Assembly: GCA_014529385.2 (NCBI GenBank)
Contig: CM043970.1
Coordinates: 67,850,567-67,914,566 of the forward strand
Source: Adiantum capillus-veneris
Lineage: Eukaryota; Streptophyta; Polypodiopsida; Polypodiales; Pteridaceae
Direction of reading: 5' to 3'
Length of the DNA stretch: 64,000 nucleotides
Shown here: in pieces, positions 47,401 through 57,129 of the stretch
Layout: each line of letters starts with the position of its first letter
Position numbering within the stretch: the first letter of the stretch is position 1
Notes under the pieces: generated by a model
The model's database searches: none
Told to the model about the DNA's origin: nothing
What the model saw: only the letters and a program-made list of their open reading frames with translations
Made by a program: the position numbers and the translations under genes

Positions 47401-47911
47401 TAACAAAAATCATGTACACGGAAATAGAGCTCTTTATTGACTTGTTGAAAGCTGGTGTATGTACAATGGGGATGGTGTTACCCATCTCCTTAGCATCTAT
47501 ATACATGTCCTTTTCCCTGAACTTAAAGGAGATTCTCCTTTCAGGAAATTTAACATCGGCAGCCAGGCGGTCAAACCATGGTGCCCCTAGGATTACATCC
47601 TCATGCTTGAGAGGAGAGATAAAGAAGTCCTCTTTGTCCACATAGCCTTGGACATGAAGCCTCAATTTCTCGATTAAGGGAGTGACTGAAGCTTCTTGCC
47701 CCTTGAAGGCACTGTCTGCGGGTAGGATATCTCCCATCTCGTAGGATTGTATGCCTAGCTTGGTGGCTAACTCCATAGATATGAAATTGTGAGTAGAACC
47801 AGGGTCAAAGAGAATAAAAGCATCATGTTCTCTTACCTTTCCCCAAGCATGGCATAGAGGAGATCCTTTGTGGTGAGTTTGGTGAATCTCCTCCTCTTGG
47901 ATTTCAACCAA
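44489..47911 (-). CDS. Gypsy A pol: protease, RT, RNase H, integrase, chromodomain
   Basis: 1140 open codons. Aspartic protease near residue 36 (FDPGSTHNFIS); RT about 230-400 with [11 protein letters not shown] and the active site FFDDIIIYS near 382; RNase H about 520-640 (FEVQCDACGDCLG, LRTDHQSLKY); integrase zinc finger near 712 (HAPPYAGHRG ... CVVCQ); integrase core with Asp of MDFIFG, Asp of SDRDP near 842 and Glu of GQSEI; C-terminal chromodomain about 1084-1124 (YLIKFKNYPFEDARW), which in this family steers insertion to modified chromatin. The frame is in phase with gag and remains open upstream to the stop at 48023, through a zinc knuckle CFKCGEQGHAYRAC (about 47975-47930). No internal ATG is needed; expression is expected from a gag-pol polyprotein. 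It is the most complete coding unit of the window. Confidence 0.95.
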   Translation of the reverse strand: MVEIQEEEIHQTHHKGSPLCHAWGKVREHDAFILFDPGSTHNFISMELATKLGIQSYEMGDILPADSAFKGQEASVTPLIEKLRLHVQGYVDKEDFFISPLKHEDVILGAPWFDRLAADVKFPERRISFKFREKDMYIDAKEMGNTIPIVHTPAFNKSIKSSISVYMIFVKDSQNEPNALAKENKSNQKELELSNFLKGFQDVFIDDIPCELPPKRGNDDHAIELLPGSSPPNKPPYRVSQAQQEEIMRQVHELVDKGMVRPSSSPFCSPVLLVQKKDGTYRMCVDYRALNRITIKNRFPVPRVEDLFDKLQGSTYFSRIDLKSGYHQIRIVDQDIVKTAFRTTFGLYEYIVIPFGLTNAPATFNRLMEKLFRPHRTFTGVFFDDIIIYSNSLEEHKQHLQVIFQVLRENKLYVNRKKSEFFLQEIQYLGHIISQDGIQMDPSKLEVIKGWPKPRNLHELRSFIGMCAYYRRFIEKFSRIAGPLLDLTKKNVRYTWSAKENNAFEKLKEKLISQPVLTLPDLSKPFEVQCDACGDCLGAVLLQEGHAIGYESRRLDPVEQALGIYEKELLAVLHALDSWKHYLLGTPFILRTDHQSLKYFMTQTKLSDKQMRWANFLSQFHFHIAHIAGKHNQVADALSRRPRVNAVSIATHNDLSSMIDEYAIDPNFRDVISALALGKKEEPFTLQDGYLLYGNRLCVTNSLREKVMYESHAPPYAGHRGIQSTLKGIETYFYWPTMKVNIHEYVSKCVVCQKTKFDRGKQLGLLQPLPIPNSPWESISMDFIFGLPKSIHGNTRIWTIVDRFSKQAHFIPVKKTIKAHQMATLFISQIFKYHGLPMSIVSDRDPRMTSNFWKGLFENLGTRLNFSSAYHPQTDGQSEIANLTILDLLKAYVTEVDQRSQWEKYLPLVEYAYNNNVHTSTGKAPFEVIEGRSKSPLLLKVHGKIFAADKYSRDLQESFQKIKDAISISQQRQKAAADKHRRAQAFKENDWVLLKFPKARLRHTTGKNPTGHQKYYAKLAKRYYGPFQILRPINEMAYQLKLPNHWLIHNAFRVSLLKPYKGETPQEPTIEDPPEIEDHEEVLQPESILRHEDKVLRGGKTIRRYLIKFKNYPFEDARWMQGIQLKDNLSVVNAYNASQE

Positions 47912-48022
47912 AGAAGCTCTAGGAGGATCTTGGCGGTTGTTCTTTTGGGAACAAGCGCGGTACGCATGCCCTTGTTCGCCGCACTTGAAACACCGGTTAT
48001 CTTTACGATAATGCTCAAGCTC

Positions 48023-49438
48023 TTAAGGAGAGAGTTTATTGTTTCCTTTGTAAACTCCCTTCTCTTTAGCTTTGTTGGAAGTGCCCTTAGGAGACTTTTG
48101 GACATTGTCCTTCCCCTTAGGCTCATTGGAACCCTTGTTTTCCGGGGGCTTATTATTTCTTTTACCCCCCATTTGGAAATTGATTCGCGAGGCCACCATA
48201 GTATGGTGTATTACCGCCGATATGGTACGTGGCCTTTGGGAGTTGACATACTCCGCCATTTCTTCGGTTAAGCCCGCACAAAATTGTTGCTTTTGCTCTC
48301 CAAAATCCAACTTTTTGAAGACAGTGGCTTTGAGTTGTAGGTCCCAAAACTTGTCTACATATTTGTGGATAGATTCATTGGGAGAGAGCTTTAAGCTTCG
48401 CCATTCGGTGAGTACTTTGTCTTTGGCATCGGTGGCCAAAAACTGCTTCATAATGGAAGCTCTTAAAGCCTTCCATGTTCGTGGAGCTTCACCGTTGGCT
48501 CGTAGGCTAGACCACCATTGTCTGGCGGAATTTTGAAAGTGCATAGCTACATGGCGTAGCTTAGAGGACTCCGTGAAGCCCTCATCTCCAAACGCCGCAT
48601 CGAATTGCTGGATAAAGGCCAAAACTTTGTCTGTAGCACCGAAGGTGCCATCATAGGTAAGGAAAGAGATGCTCTTCCCTCCCTCTTTGAATTTCTTCAG
48701 CTTGGACGACCTCTTCCATGCGGCATAGGATTTCCTATGGCCTCTTCTTTTTGATGGTTCAAAAATTGCACCATCACTTTCTTCAGAAGATGAAGAATTT
48801 GAAGAAGGTGGAGAAGAGGGTGACCTCTTTCTCGCCTTTTTCTTGTCTTGATCTTTGTCGTCTTCACCATAGCTTTCATAAGAGGAAGAGGATGAAGAAG
48901 ATGGAGAAGAGGGTGTCCTCTTTCTCACCTTTTTCTTCTCTTGCTTTTTATCATCCCTCTTTGAATTATGGCATGGAGAAGAGTGTGATGGTCTTCTCCG
49001 CTTTGGTGGTGATGGAGAGCGTTTAGCCCGCCGTCTTCGTGGAGCCATCTCCGCCGAGGTGGCGGGAGACTCGCTTCTTTCTCGTTCCTTCGGTGGAGGC
49101 TCTTGAGTTCTCCTTTGGGAAGGAGATGCATCATCAAGAAGTAAGTTCTTGAGCCCTTCATATGGATTCTCTTCTTCTTCCCGAATCGGAGAGAGACCTC
49201 TTTTGGTAGTCTCACAAGGAGGCTTCCTAGGTGTTCTCTCGTCATGGTGATGAGCTTGGAGAATCCCGTGAGCACGGAGCTGCCGTTGCACTTCACTTTG
49301 GAGAGATGGATTGCCCATGGCTTGTTGAAGCCTAGAAACAAGATAGTTAACAAGCATTGAAGCATCATTAGTAGCTTGCTCATGAGCAAAATCAAAGTTA
49401 TCAACATTAATTTCACTCTCTTTACTATTGTCAGCCAT
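48023..49438 (-). CDS. Gypsy A gag (471 codons)
   Basis: It starts at ATG 49438 (MADNSKESEINVDN). Residues about 90-230 are a Ser/Arg/Lys/Pro-rich charged region resembling SR proteins (RRAKRSPSPPKRRRPS). About 255-400 is the retrotransposon gag fold (TYDGTFGATDKVLAFIQQFD, QWWSSLRAN, LKLSPNESIHKYVDKFWDL). About 400-470 is a Lys/Asn-rich linker. It ends at TAA 48023-48025, only about 14 codons before the zinc knuckle that belongs to gag. The stop therefore separates gag from its own nucleocapsid and from pol in the same frame. Element B has a sense codon here. Confidence 0.93.
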   Translation of the reverse strand: MADNSKESEINVDNFDFAHEQATNDASMLVNYLVSRLQQAMGNPSLQSEVQRQLRAHGILQAHHHDERTPRKPPCETTKRGLSPIREEEENPYEGLKNLLLDDASPSQRRTQEPPPKERERSESPATSAEMAPRRRRAKRSPSPPKRRRPSHSSPCHNSKRDDKKQEKKKVRKRTPSSPSSSSSSSYESYGEDDKDQDKKKARKRSPSSPPSSNSSSSEESDGAIFEPSKRRGHRKSYAAWKRSSKLKKFKEGGKSISFLTYDGTFGATDKVLAFIQQFDAAFGDEGFTESSKLRHVAMHFQNSARQWWSSLRANGEAPRTWKALRASIMKQFLATDAKDKVLTEWRSLKLSPNESIHKYVDKFWDLQLKATVFKKLDFGEQKQQFCAGLTEEMAEYVNSQRPRTISAVIHHTMVASRINFQMGGKRNNKPPENKGSNEPKGKDNVQKSPKGTSNKAKEKGVYKGNNKLSP

Positions 49439-49855
49439 TCTAACAACTTTTAGGTGTAAACTTTTTAGGTGTACTTTGGCACTTCAAGCCCTAGTTGCTA
49501 CTCCTCTTTACCCCTTTAGAAAAAGCACTCAACCTACTGTACCCGCGGCTCGAATACCATTAATTGCAAGGAATAGAAGAGAGGGTCTTTCGACACCAAA
49601 ACAGCACCGACTCCTGTCAAGCTTCTAATAGCTCAATAGTGGTTAAGCCGTAGGCAAGCCCCGTAGGACTCCACTATTAAGACCATAGCTCTCGACGGTG
49701 ATGCCCCGTTAACTGCACAAAGGCAGGCGCACTGCAAGGCTGAAAAATCCCTATTCTACTTACTCACAGGCAATTAATAATACCAACCATTTGTAGCTAG
49801 CTTGAGGACCTCCCTTCTTGAGCAAGAAAAGAGAAACCTTGAGCTCTGATACCAA
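49439..49855 (-). other. Gypsy A leader with stem-loop and primer site
   Basis: The primer site 49843-49854 reads TGGTATCAGAGC on the minus strand. The stem-loop 49635-49678 has an 8-bp perfect stem (AATAGTGG/CCACTATT) and a loop with two copies of CCTACGG on the minus strand. The same structure is in leaders C and G. Confidence 0.8.
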
Positions 49856-51449
49856 TGTAACATTTAATGGCCTAAAATCTTATGTGTAGCGGAAATTAGC
49901 ATGAACATAGTGGGCATTTCATTAGAATAGATTCCTAATGAGAATTACAAGAGTGCTTGGGTGGAGAGAGAGCAACAAAAAGCATAACACCTAGTTAGAT
50001 AGCATCGACAATACTTTCAAAAGAGAGAGAAATTAAGCTATTGACAACAGTTGAGGACCGGATTTGCATGGAGCCGGTCCCCCCTCCAAAAGGCTTTGTA
50101 TTATGGTTTCTCCCATCAAGAGAGACATTGTACAATACAATTCTTTGTGTTCCTTCAAGACTAGCTAGTGCAATGAAGATGGAAGCTTCATACACCAAGC
50201 AAAACACTTAATCAAACACAACTTGAATTATCCCCGTTCTCAGACCCAAGACCTCACACACCTTCGAAGATGGTGAGAGCTAGCAGGGTATGAGAGTAGA
50301 TTGAGAGGAAAAAGGAGTATCTTACGAGAAAGATGTACATCTCCTCACATAATCACTCATATTAGCATAGCTTAGCTTAGTAATTAGCTTGGTAGAGGAG
50401 ATGAGCATGCATTGAAGCTTGGCTCTTGGTTGGATTTGCATCCACATGCCAAGAGAGTGTTGATGTAGGCTTCTATCTCACAAGCTTGGAGTAGGTGATG
50501 AGCTCTCCATTAAAGCTTGGGAGGAGATAGAGTATTCTTCCTTCACACATGGTCAAGTGTGAGTGTGTGTGTGTGTCAATGCCAAGCAAAAATCAGCCCC
50601 CTCTCTCTCTTGGGCGAGCCCTAGCTGCTAATTAGGTCTGGCTTTTGCCTCATTGGACCTCCCTAGGTCAAGCCAATAGGAATTAAACAGCATAAGTGAT
50701 AGCCTTCAGACATGTGTCCCCCTTTCCCCTTTTGTGAGAGCTTTAGATAATTAAATAATTAAACAAAACTCTCATTGGACCCCTTTGTCTCCTGGCCAAT
50801 AGGAATCAGGCAAGCCATGAGGCTTCTGAATGCTCATTGGACCCTTTGGGAGACTGCCCAATAGTCTTCTAGGAGACTTATTTCTCATTGGTTTCTTTTA
50901 TTAAATGTTTTTAACTTAATTAAACTACATTTAATCTAGCTTAATTCTCATTGGTCCACTTCAAGGGTCTTCCAATAGGAACTGGGCACACCTTGTGGGC
51001 ATCTGGCCTAGGGAGCTGACATGTGTCCCTCATTCCCTTTGTGTAAAGGGAGCCTGTGTGTGTGTGTGTGGCTTTCTCTCTCATCCCCTAGCTTTGGGGC
51101 TCGCCCCCTCCCATGTAGGGATGTGCAAAGACTTTTAGGTCACACACAAAGCATCCAATTTTCCCTAGGGTTGACCTTTGGACTCAACCTTTGAATTTTG
51201 GAACCTTAGCATTTTGGAAGTCTTAATGGGCTGAACCTTAGGGTCTTTTTGGCCCATTGTTTCACATGGCTCTTTTGCAGATGGCCCCCCCTTTGGATCC
51301 CTATTTTCCCTCCTTTGGATCCCTACTGTGGCCGGTCTGCTAGCTTAACCAATATTCTAGCTTTTTCTCCCTTGGCACTTCCCCACATTAAATGATCAGT
51401 TTAATATGAGAAAATCATTTAGGAGAATTAGATATTGATTATTATGACA
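49856..51449 (-). repeat. 5' LTR of Gypsy A (1594 bp)
   Basis: Same length as the 3' LTR, nearly identical. It is followed by the target copy GAATA. Confidence 0.95.
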
Positions 51450-51454
51450 GAATA

Positions 51455-53580
51455 CCTCTATGCCCTGCATATGGAGGAGCATGGGATTCATACATAACTT
51501 TCTCATGAAGGGAGTGGGTAACACATAGCCTATTGCCGTGGAGAAGATAACCATCTTGCAAGGTGAATGGTTCCTCTTTCTTCCCCAAAGCAAGGGCTGA
51601 CATTATGTCTCTAAAGTGAGGGTCAGTAGCATACTCATCTATCATAGAGGATAGATCATTGTGAGTAGCTATAGACACCGCATTAACTTTGGGTCGTCGT
51701 GAAAGTGCATCGGCCACTTGATTGTGCTTACCAGCTATGTGAGCAATATGGAAATTAAATTGTGAAAGAAAATTTTCCCACCTCATTTGTTTGTTGAAAA
51801 GCTTGGTTTGCATCATGAAATACTTGAGACTTTGGTGGTCGGTTCATAGGAGAAATGGAGTCCCCAATAGGTAGTGCTTCCATGTGTCTAGGGCATGTAG
51901 AACAGCTAAAAGCAATTTCTCATAAATGCCCAAGACTCGTTCATCAATATTGAGCCTTCGGCTCTCATATGCTATGGCATGCCCTTCTTGAAGCAAAACT
52001 ACTCCAAGGCAATCACCACAAGCATCACATTGGACCTCAAATGGCTTTGAGAGGTCCGGAAGCACGAGGACTGGTTGGGAAGTAAGCTTCTCTTTGAGCT
52101 TTTCAAAGGCATTTTTCTCCTTAACAGTCCATACAAACTTAACGTTCTTGTTAGTTAAGTCGTGTAGTGGTCCTGCTACTTGAGAGAATTTTGCTATGAA
52201 GCGTCTATAGTATGCACACATACCAACAAAGCTTCTTAGCTCATGTAGATTTCTTGGGTTAGGCCATGCTTTTATTACCTCTAACTTTGATGGATCCATT
52301 TGGATACCATATTTAGAGATAATATGACCTAGGTATTGAATCTCTTGAAGGAAGAATTCGCTTTTCTTTTGGTTGAGAAAAAGCTTGTTCTCCCTCAATG
52401 CTTGAAAAATCACTTGGAGATGTTGCTTATGTTCCTCCAAAGACTTGGAGTAGATGATGATATCATCAAAGAACACTCCAGTGAATTTGCGGTATGGTCT
52501 AAATTTTCTCCATCAAATGATTGAACGTAGCTGGTGCATTGGTCAAGCCGAAAGGCATGACTAGATATTCATAAAGACCAAACGTTGTGCGAAACGCAGT
52601 CTTTAAGATATCTTCATTCACTATCCTTATTTGATGATAGCCACTCTTAAGGTCAATCCTACTAAAGTAGGTAGAGCCTTGTAGCTTATCAAAACAGATC
52701 TTCTACCCGAGGTACGGGAAATCTGTTTTTGATAGTGATATGGTTTAGTGCTCGATAGTCCACACACATACGGTATGTACCATCTTTATTTTGCACTAAA
52801 AGGACTGGAGAACAAAAGGGAGAGGAACTAGGCCTCACCATACCTTTGTCTACCAGCTCTTGTACTTGCCTCATGATCTCCTCTTGTTGAGCTTGTGAGA
52901 CTCGATAAGGAGGCTTGTTAGGTGGTGAGCTTCCAGGAAGGAGCTCAATGCGATGGTCATCATCCCCTCGTTTTGGAGGCAAGTCCATAGGGATATCATC
53001 GATGAACACATCTTGGAATCCTTTTAGAAAATTAGACAAGTCTAAATCTTCTTGATTCCTACCATTTACATTTGATGAAACATTAGTATCTTTTAGAGAC
53101 TCTTTGACAAAAATCATGTACGCAGAAACTGAGCTCTTCATTGACTTATCAAAAGCAAGAAAATTTACAAGTGGAATAGTGCGACCACGCTCACTAGCAT
53201 CTATATACATGTTCTTTCCCCTGTAGGTGAAGTAGATCCTCCTTTCAGGGAAATTCATTTTGGCATCCATGCGATCAAACCATGGTGCCCCTAGGATAAC
53301 ATCCTCATGTTGGAGAGGAGAGATGAAGAAGTCTTCTTTGTCGACATAGCTTTGGACATGAAGCCTCAACTTCCCAATCAAGGGAGTAACGGAGGCTTGT
53401 TGTCCCTTGAAAGCTGCATCAGCCACTACTATATCTCCCATCTCAAAAGCTTGAATGCACAACTTGGTGGCCAACTCCATTGCTATGAAGTTAAGAGTAG
53501 AGCCAAGGTCAAACAGGATGAAGGCATCATGCTCTCTTACCTTTCCCCAAGCATAGGAAAGTGATGATCCTTTGCAATGA
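51455..53580 (-). pseudogene. Gypsy B pol, N-terminal half: protease, RT, RNase H
   Basis: The minus frame reaching 53480 and upstream holds the protease ([11 protein letters not shown]) and the RT start ([17 protein letters not shown]). A frame break near 52690 separates RT fingers from palm; the catalytic FFDDIIIYS is in 52476-51844, followed by RNase H (FEVQCDACGDCLGVVL). A stop near 51842 and the 51816-51442 frame bring RNase H to its end and the integrase finger (HAPPYAGHRG), cut at 51454 by Gypsy A. The fragment joins in order to 42537-41280. Confidence 0.9.
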
Positions 53581-53913
53581 GCATCCTCTTTTGGAGCTTC
53601 GATGGTGGAAGCCCTAGGAGTCTCATTGCGATTATTCTTCTTGGGGCAAGAAAGATAGCCATGTCATTGCTCCCCACACTTGAAACACTTATGGTCCTTG
53701 CGAAAAGCTTCAAGCTCTTCATAGGAGAGATTTTGTTTTTACCTTTGTAAACTCCCTTCTCCTTGGACCGATTGTTGTTGTTGCTGGAAGTGACTTGGGA
53801 AGTATTTTGAACATGGGTTTTCCCCTTTGCATCATTTTTGTCTTTGTTTTCCATGGGCTTGACATTACGTCTAGCCCCTTGATAGAAATTGATGCGTGAA
53901 GCAACCATGGTGT
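53581..53913 (-). pseudogene. Gypsy B gag remnant
   Basis: Only the last part of gag is left: HTMVASRINFYQGARRNVKP, an Asn/Lys-rich linker, then KCFKCGEQ of the zinc knuckle, in which a TGA interrupts the motif near 53667. Upstream it joins directly to LTR sequence at 53913/53914. Unlike Gypsy A, the position before the knuckle reads LSYEELEAFRKD without a stop. Confidence 0.8.
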
Positions 53914-54887
53914 GAGAAGGAGAGGGAGCTCTTGCACTTTGCATAGCACACAATGAGAGTGTTTGTGAGTGTGTGTGGGTGAGTATACCCCCTAAGCAAC
54001 CCCCTAGCTTGCTTGGGTCAACCCCCCCTTGTAGCTCATGCTTGAAGCTCATTGGACCCCTCTAGGCCTAGCCAATCACAAGCAGAAGGCATTACAAGCA
54101 GCAAGGGTAGCCTTGAGAGAAGTATCCCTCTTTCCTCTTTGAGAGAGAGGGCTAGATAAATGCTAAATCAATTAATTAAATATCCTAAATTATTATTGGA
54201 CCCCTTGGGTGGCCAACCAATAGGCTTCAAGCACACCATGGGGGCAACTTGAGGAGGAACTTGACAAGTGTCCCTCTTGCTTTCTTTGTAGCATGCATGC
54301 CTTGTGTGAGTGTGTGGGTGTTCTCTCTCATCCCCCCTCATGTAGGGCTCGCCCCCTCCTTGTAGGGATTGAATCTTTGACTTTTTGACACCTTAAGCCC
54401 CTCATGTATAGGCCCAGTTCCCACCACAAGCTTGGCTCATAAGCACTTTAAGCTTGGGCTGGGTTCTCACCTCAAGTGCAACCCTAGCATCTCAAGCATC
54501 TCAATAATTAAGCACCTCAAGCATCTCAAGCACCTCAATCATCAAGCACCTTAGTCATCAAGCATGACAAGCACCTCGAGCTGGGTCGCGTTCCCGCGCC
54601 TCAAGCTCAGCCCTAGCTTACCTAAGGTCAAAGGCCTTTTACACACATTATTGGAGGTCTTCAATGAAGCTAACACTAAGGTCTTATGTTCCATTTGTTA
54701 GCCTTGATCTTTGATAGACCATCTCTCATTTGGGCCCCTTTATCGTTGGCCTCGTGTTGAGATAGATCTATAAGCACATGTTTATATCTTAACACTTGTT
54801 CCCGTTTATTCTCCCACATTAAGTGATCAATTTAATATGAGAAAATCAGTTGGGTTGGTTAGATATTAGATATGAGATTTTATGACA
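53914..54887 (-). repeat. Truncated 5' LTR of Gypsy B
   Basis: 974 bp matching 39946-40921. The first about 630 bp of the LTR, the primer site, the leader and most of gag were deleted. It ends at 54887 before TCATT. Confidence 0.9.
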
Positions 54888-54892
54888 TCATT

Positions 54893-55755
54893 ATTCTTCT
54901 TGAAATCGTGCCTTCAATCCTTCATTACAAGTGTTTGGAGATATGGTGCTCACTTTTGTGCATGGTGATGGTGATGGTATTGTGATTTTGTGATTAAAGT
55001 TCCTGCAACTAGCATGCAACACAAGGGTGTGTATGTGTAAGTGTGTGGGTATGGGATTGTGTGTGTGTGTAGTGTAGTGTTTAAAAAAGATGAGGCGTCC
55101 TTTTATAGGCCAAGAGAGTGATTAGGGAAGAGATTATGAGCAAAAGTATTTATTACAAAGTAGCCTCAGTTAGAGGCATCCCCCTAATGAGAGAGCTCCG
55201 TGTGCCCTTCTTAGTGATCAATTTTCTCCTAATCGCCTTCATCATGGCGAGCTTTGTCTTCATGCCAACTTTGGCATAGCTTCAGTCCAAGAGATTCCTT
55301 ATAATATTTGAGAGAATCTTGATAAAATAAGAGAAAATATAGCAATAATGGAGAGAAACCTATAAAAGATTGTGTGTGTGGAGGGGGTGTGGAGTTTAAT
55401 AATCATGGCTTCTTCCCATGTGGACAAATAGGCTCCACTATTTTGGCCATACCTCCCAAACCGTAACTTAAAAAGTTATTGACAAAATAGGGGCCAAAAG
55501 ATCAGCTCAAACCTACAACTTTTTTGTTGAAAACTTTTTCCAATTCGAAATGGAAAAAATAAAGAAAAATCCCACAAAAATATGTGTCCGTCTTTTCCTT
55601 CCAAAAGTCTTCCAAACGGTCCCCTCTTGACTTCATGTGCAAGCCTGTGTCCACAAGTGAATTAGGCTTGAATTTGATAATATTTTGTTGACTCTAACTC
55701 CATAATGCATAAGATTCTCCTCCCTTTCACTATTGACTCTTATTCTTCACTTGTA
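54893..55755. other. No gene seen
   Basis: Unique-looking AT-rich sequence flanking Gypsy B, with a GT-rich tract near 55025-55075. No supported frame. Confidence 0.5.
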
Positions 55756-55925
55756 TAGTGATAAATCTAACATAAACCTAAATCTAATCTAATCTTGAAT
55801 CTAACATAATCTTAAATCTAACATAACCTTAAGACTAACCTAATCTTAAATCTAACATAAACCTAAATGTAATCTAACCTAATCTTAAATCTAAATCTAA
55901 CCTAACCCTAAATTTAATATAACAT
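55756..55925. repeat. Degenerate minisatellite of TAATCTAAC-type units
   Basis: Repeated variants of AATCTTAAATCTAACATAA and CCTAAATCTAATCTAA fill about 170 bp. Confidence 0.75.
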
Positions 55926-55957
55926 TTCATTTTATTTTTCTCTACTTTTTTTATTTA

Positions 55958-56016
55958 TCTCTCTCTCTCTCTCTCTCTTTGTTTTCTCCCCTTATCTCTC
56001 TCTTGGTTTTCTCCCC

Positions 56017-56061
<45 letters not shown>

Positions 56062-56163
56062 TCTCTCAATGTGTGTGATTATGAATTCTTTGTTTATGCA
56101 TGTGTGTATATTCATTGTGTGTGTGTGTGTGTATGTGTTGTTTGTTTATGCATGTGTGTGCAT

Positions 56164-56199
<36 letters not shown>

Positions 56200-56234
56200 A
56201 AAGACACAATGTGTGTGTGTGTGTGTGTGTGAGA

Positions 56235-56278
<44 letters not shown>

Positions 56279-56365
56279 AGGGAAGGGAACATGAGAGGGA
56301 GGAGAGAGAAGGAGTATACCTGCCTCTCCTTCCTCTCCTTGTGTGTGTGTGTGTGGGGGGGGGGG

Positions 56366-56402
<37 letters not shown>
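55958..56402. repeat. Cluster of CT, GT and GA microsatellites
   Basis: (CT)n at 55960-55978 and 56018-56058, (GT)n at 56119-56132 and 56211-56231, (GA)n at 56232-56273 and 56369-56402, and a G-run at 56356-56367. The CT side and the GA side are complementary, so the locus could fold. Frames across it are artefacts. Confidence 0.95.
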
Positions 56403-56407
<5 letters not shown>

Positions 56408-56419
56408 GAGCGTATACCT

Positions 56420-56627
56420 GTTTCGCTAGAGTGCCAAAACTCACACTTGAGATTTGAGTTTTTGGCGCTCTCAATTTAATTTTTAACCCCTACTGGTGTC
56501 GCTATGGTCGTCGTTATGAGCATCGCTATTTAATAAATCTTATAGCAACGATCATAGTGATGCCATGGATTTACACATTTGAGCGTCACACTGCTAGCAT
56601 CGCCAACATTAAGAACCTCTTGTAGTG
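56420..56627 (-). mobile_element. CACTA-type transposon end
   Basis: Read from 56627 leftwards on the minus strand this starts CACTACAAGAGGTTC, nearly the plant CACTA terminal consensus. The next 150 bp hold short repeats (GCGATGCT, CATAGCGAC, GTTGCTAT, AGCGATGCTC) typical of CACTA subterminal regions, then an imperfect hairpin (GCCAAAACTCA ... TGAGTTTTTGGC, 56430-56466). The transposase gene is not visible. The opposite end may lie beyond Gypsy B or be lost. Confidence 0.5.
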
Positions 56628-56819
56628 CGGTTTAAGGAAATCCCTATGCTTAGCTTATCAAGTCAACATGAATAGAAATGCAAAATTATAAATTTTGTCT
56701 TACCGGATTAGCAACATGTTTCATTAACTCCCGTGTTGGAGGTTGGGCGGCTTCAGCTTCTTCCGCAACCGACACATGCGCTTGAGCTATGGTTGGAGTA
56801 GATGATACCTTACTTTGAA

Positions 56820-56882
56820 CCTTTCTTGAGGTGGAACGACAAGAGCATCCTTGGAGCTTCGAGTCACTCGCTTCGGGGTCAT
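56820..56882 (-). CDS. Possible short first exon (MTPKRVTRSSK...)
   Basis: The minus strand has ATG at 56882 and a basic N-terminus MTPKRVTRSSKDALVVPPQE, a style seen at the start of several plant transposon proteins. A GTAAGG donor-like site lies near 56814. There are two upstream short frames. No downstream exon is recognised. It is a suggestion only. Confidence 0.2.
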
Positions 56883-57086
56883 CGTATCAAGATAGAGAAC
56901 ATGAAAAGAGAGAGAGAGAGAGAGAACTCAAGAATCCGAAGGGCAACATGACGATGGTAGACAGGGAGATGGAGATGGAGATAGGTTGAGGGAGAGAGGT
57001 AACTCCGGCATTATGACAAGAGAGATTTTGCTTTTGAGAACTTTTGTGTGTGTTGAAATCCCGTTGAAAGTGAAGGAAGAGAGGCC

Positions 57087-57094
57087 TTTATATA
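57087..57094 (-). promoter_or_regulatory. Minus-strand TATA box candidate
   Basis: TATATAAA followed by GGCC on the minus strand, about 200 bp upstream of the ATG at 56882. The intervening sequence is CT-rich, like plant 5' leaders. Confidence 0.35.
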
Positions 57095-57129
57095 GGCTCT
57101 CAAGTGCCAAAAGCACAAGCTAAGAATAG

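Larger units (their letters stand above)
42538..51449 (-). mobile_element. Gypsy A: young full-length chromodomain-type element
   Basis: 8912 bp, two LTRs of exactly 1594 bp (42538-44131, 49856-51449) and target duplication GAATA (42533-42537, 51450-51454). It has primer site, leader, gag, pol and 3' hairpin. I counted about eight to ten differences between the LTRs, above 99% identity, so it is the youngest Gypsy in the window. Its only visible coding defect is one stop between gag and pol. It sits within the integrase of its relative B. Confidence 0.96.
39315..54887 (-). mobile_element. Gypsy B: chromodomain-type element interrupted by Gypsy A
   Basis: It has a full 3' LTR (39315-40921, 1607 bp), a decayed pol, a gag remnant and a truncated 5' LTR (53914-54887). 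It is bounded by TCATT (39310-39314, 54888-54892). The 5' LTR beginning, the primer site, the leader and most of gag are deleted. Element A sits in its integrase. B is a relative of A but a different subfamily (LTRs clearly diverged). Confidence 0.93.

Noticed and set aside
15972-50207. Recurring 70-codon frame (MFCLV...ALASLEGTQR) at 15972, 17863, 42677 and 49995
   Set aside because: It lies at the same place in four Gypsy LTRs. Its conservation is that of the LTR; no start context or domain supports a protein.
56112-56479. RERE and SLSL frames on both strands
   Set aside because: Microsatellite translation.
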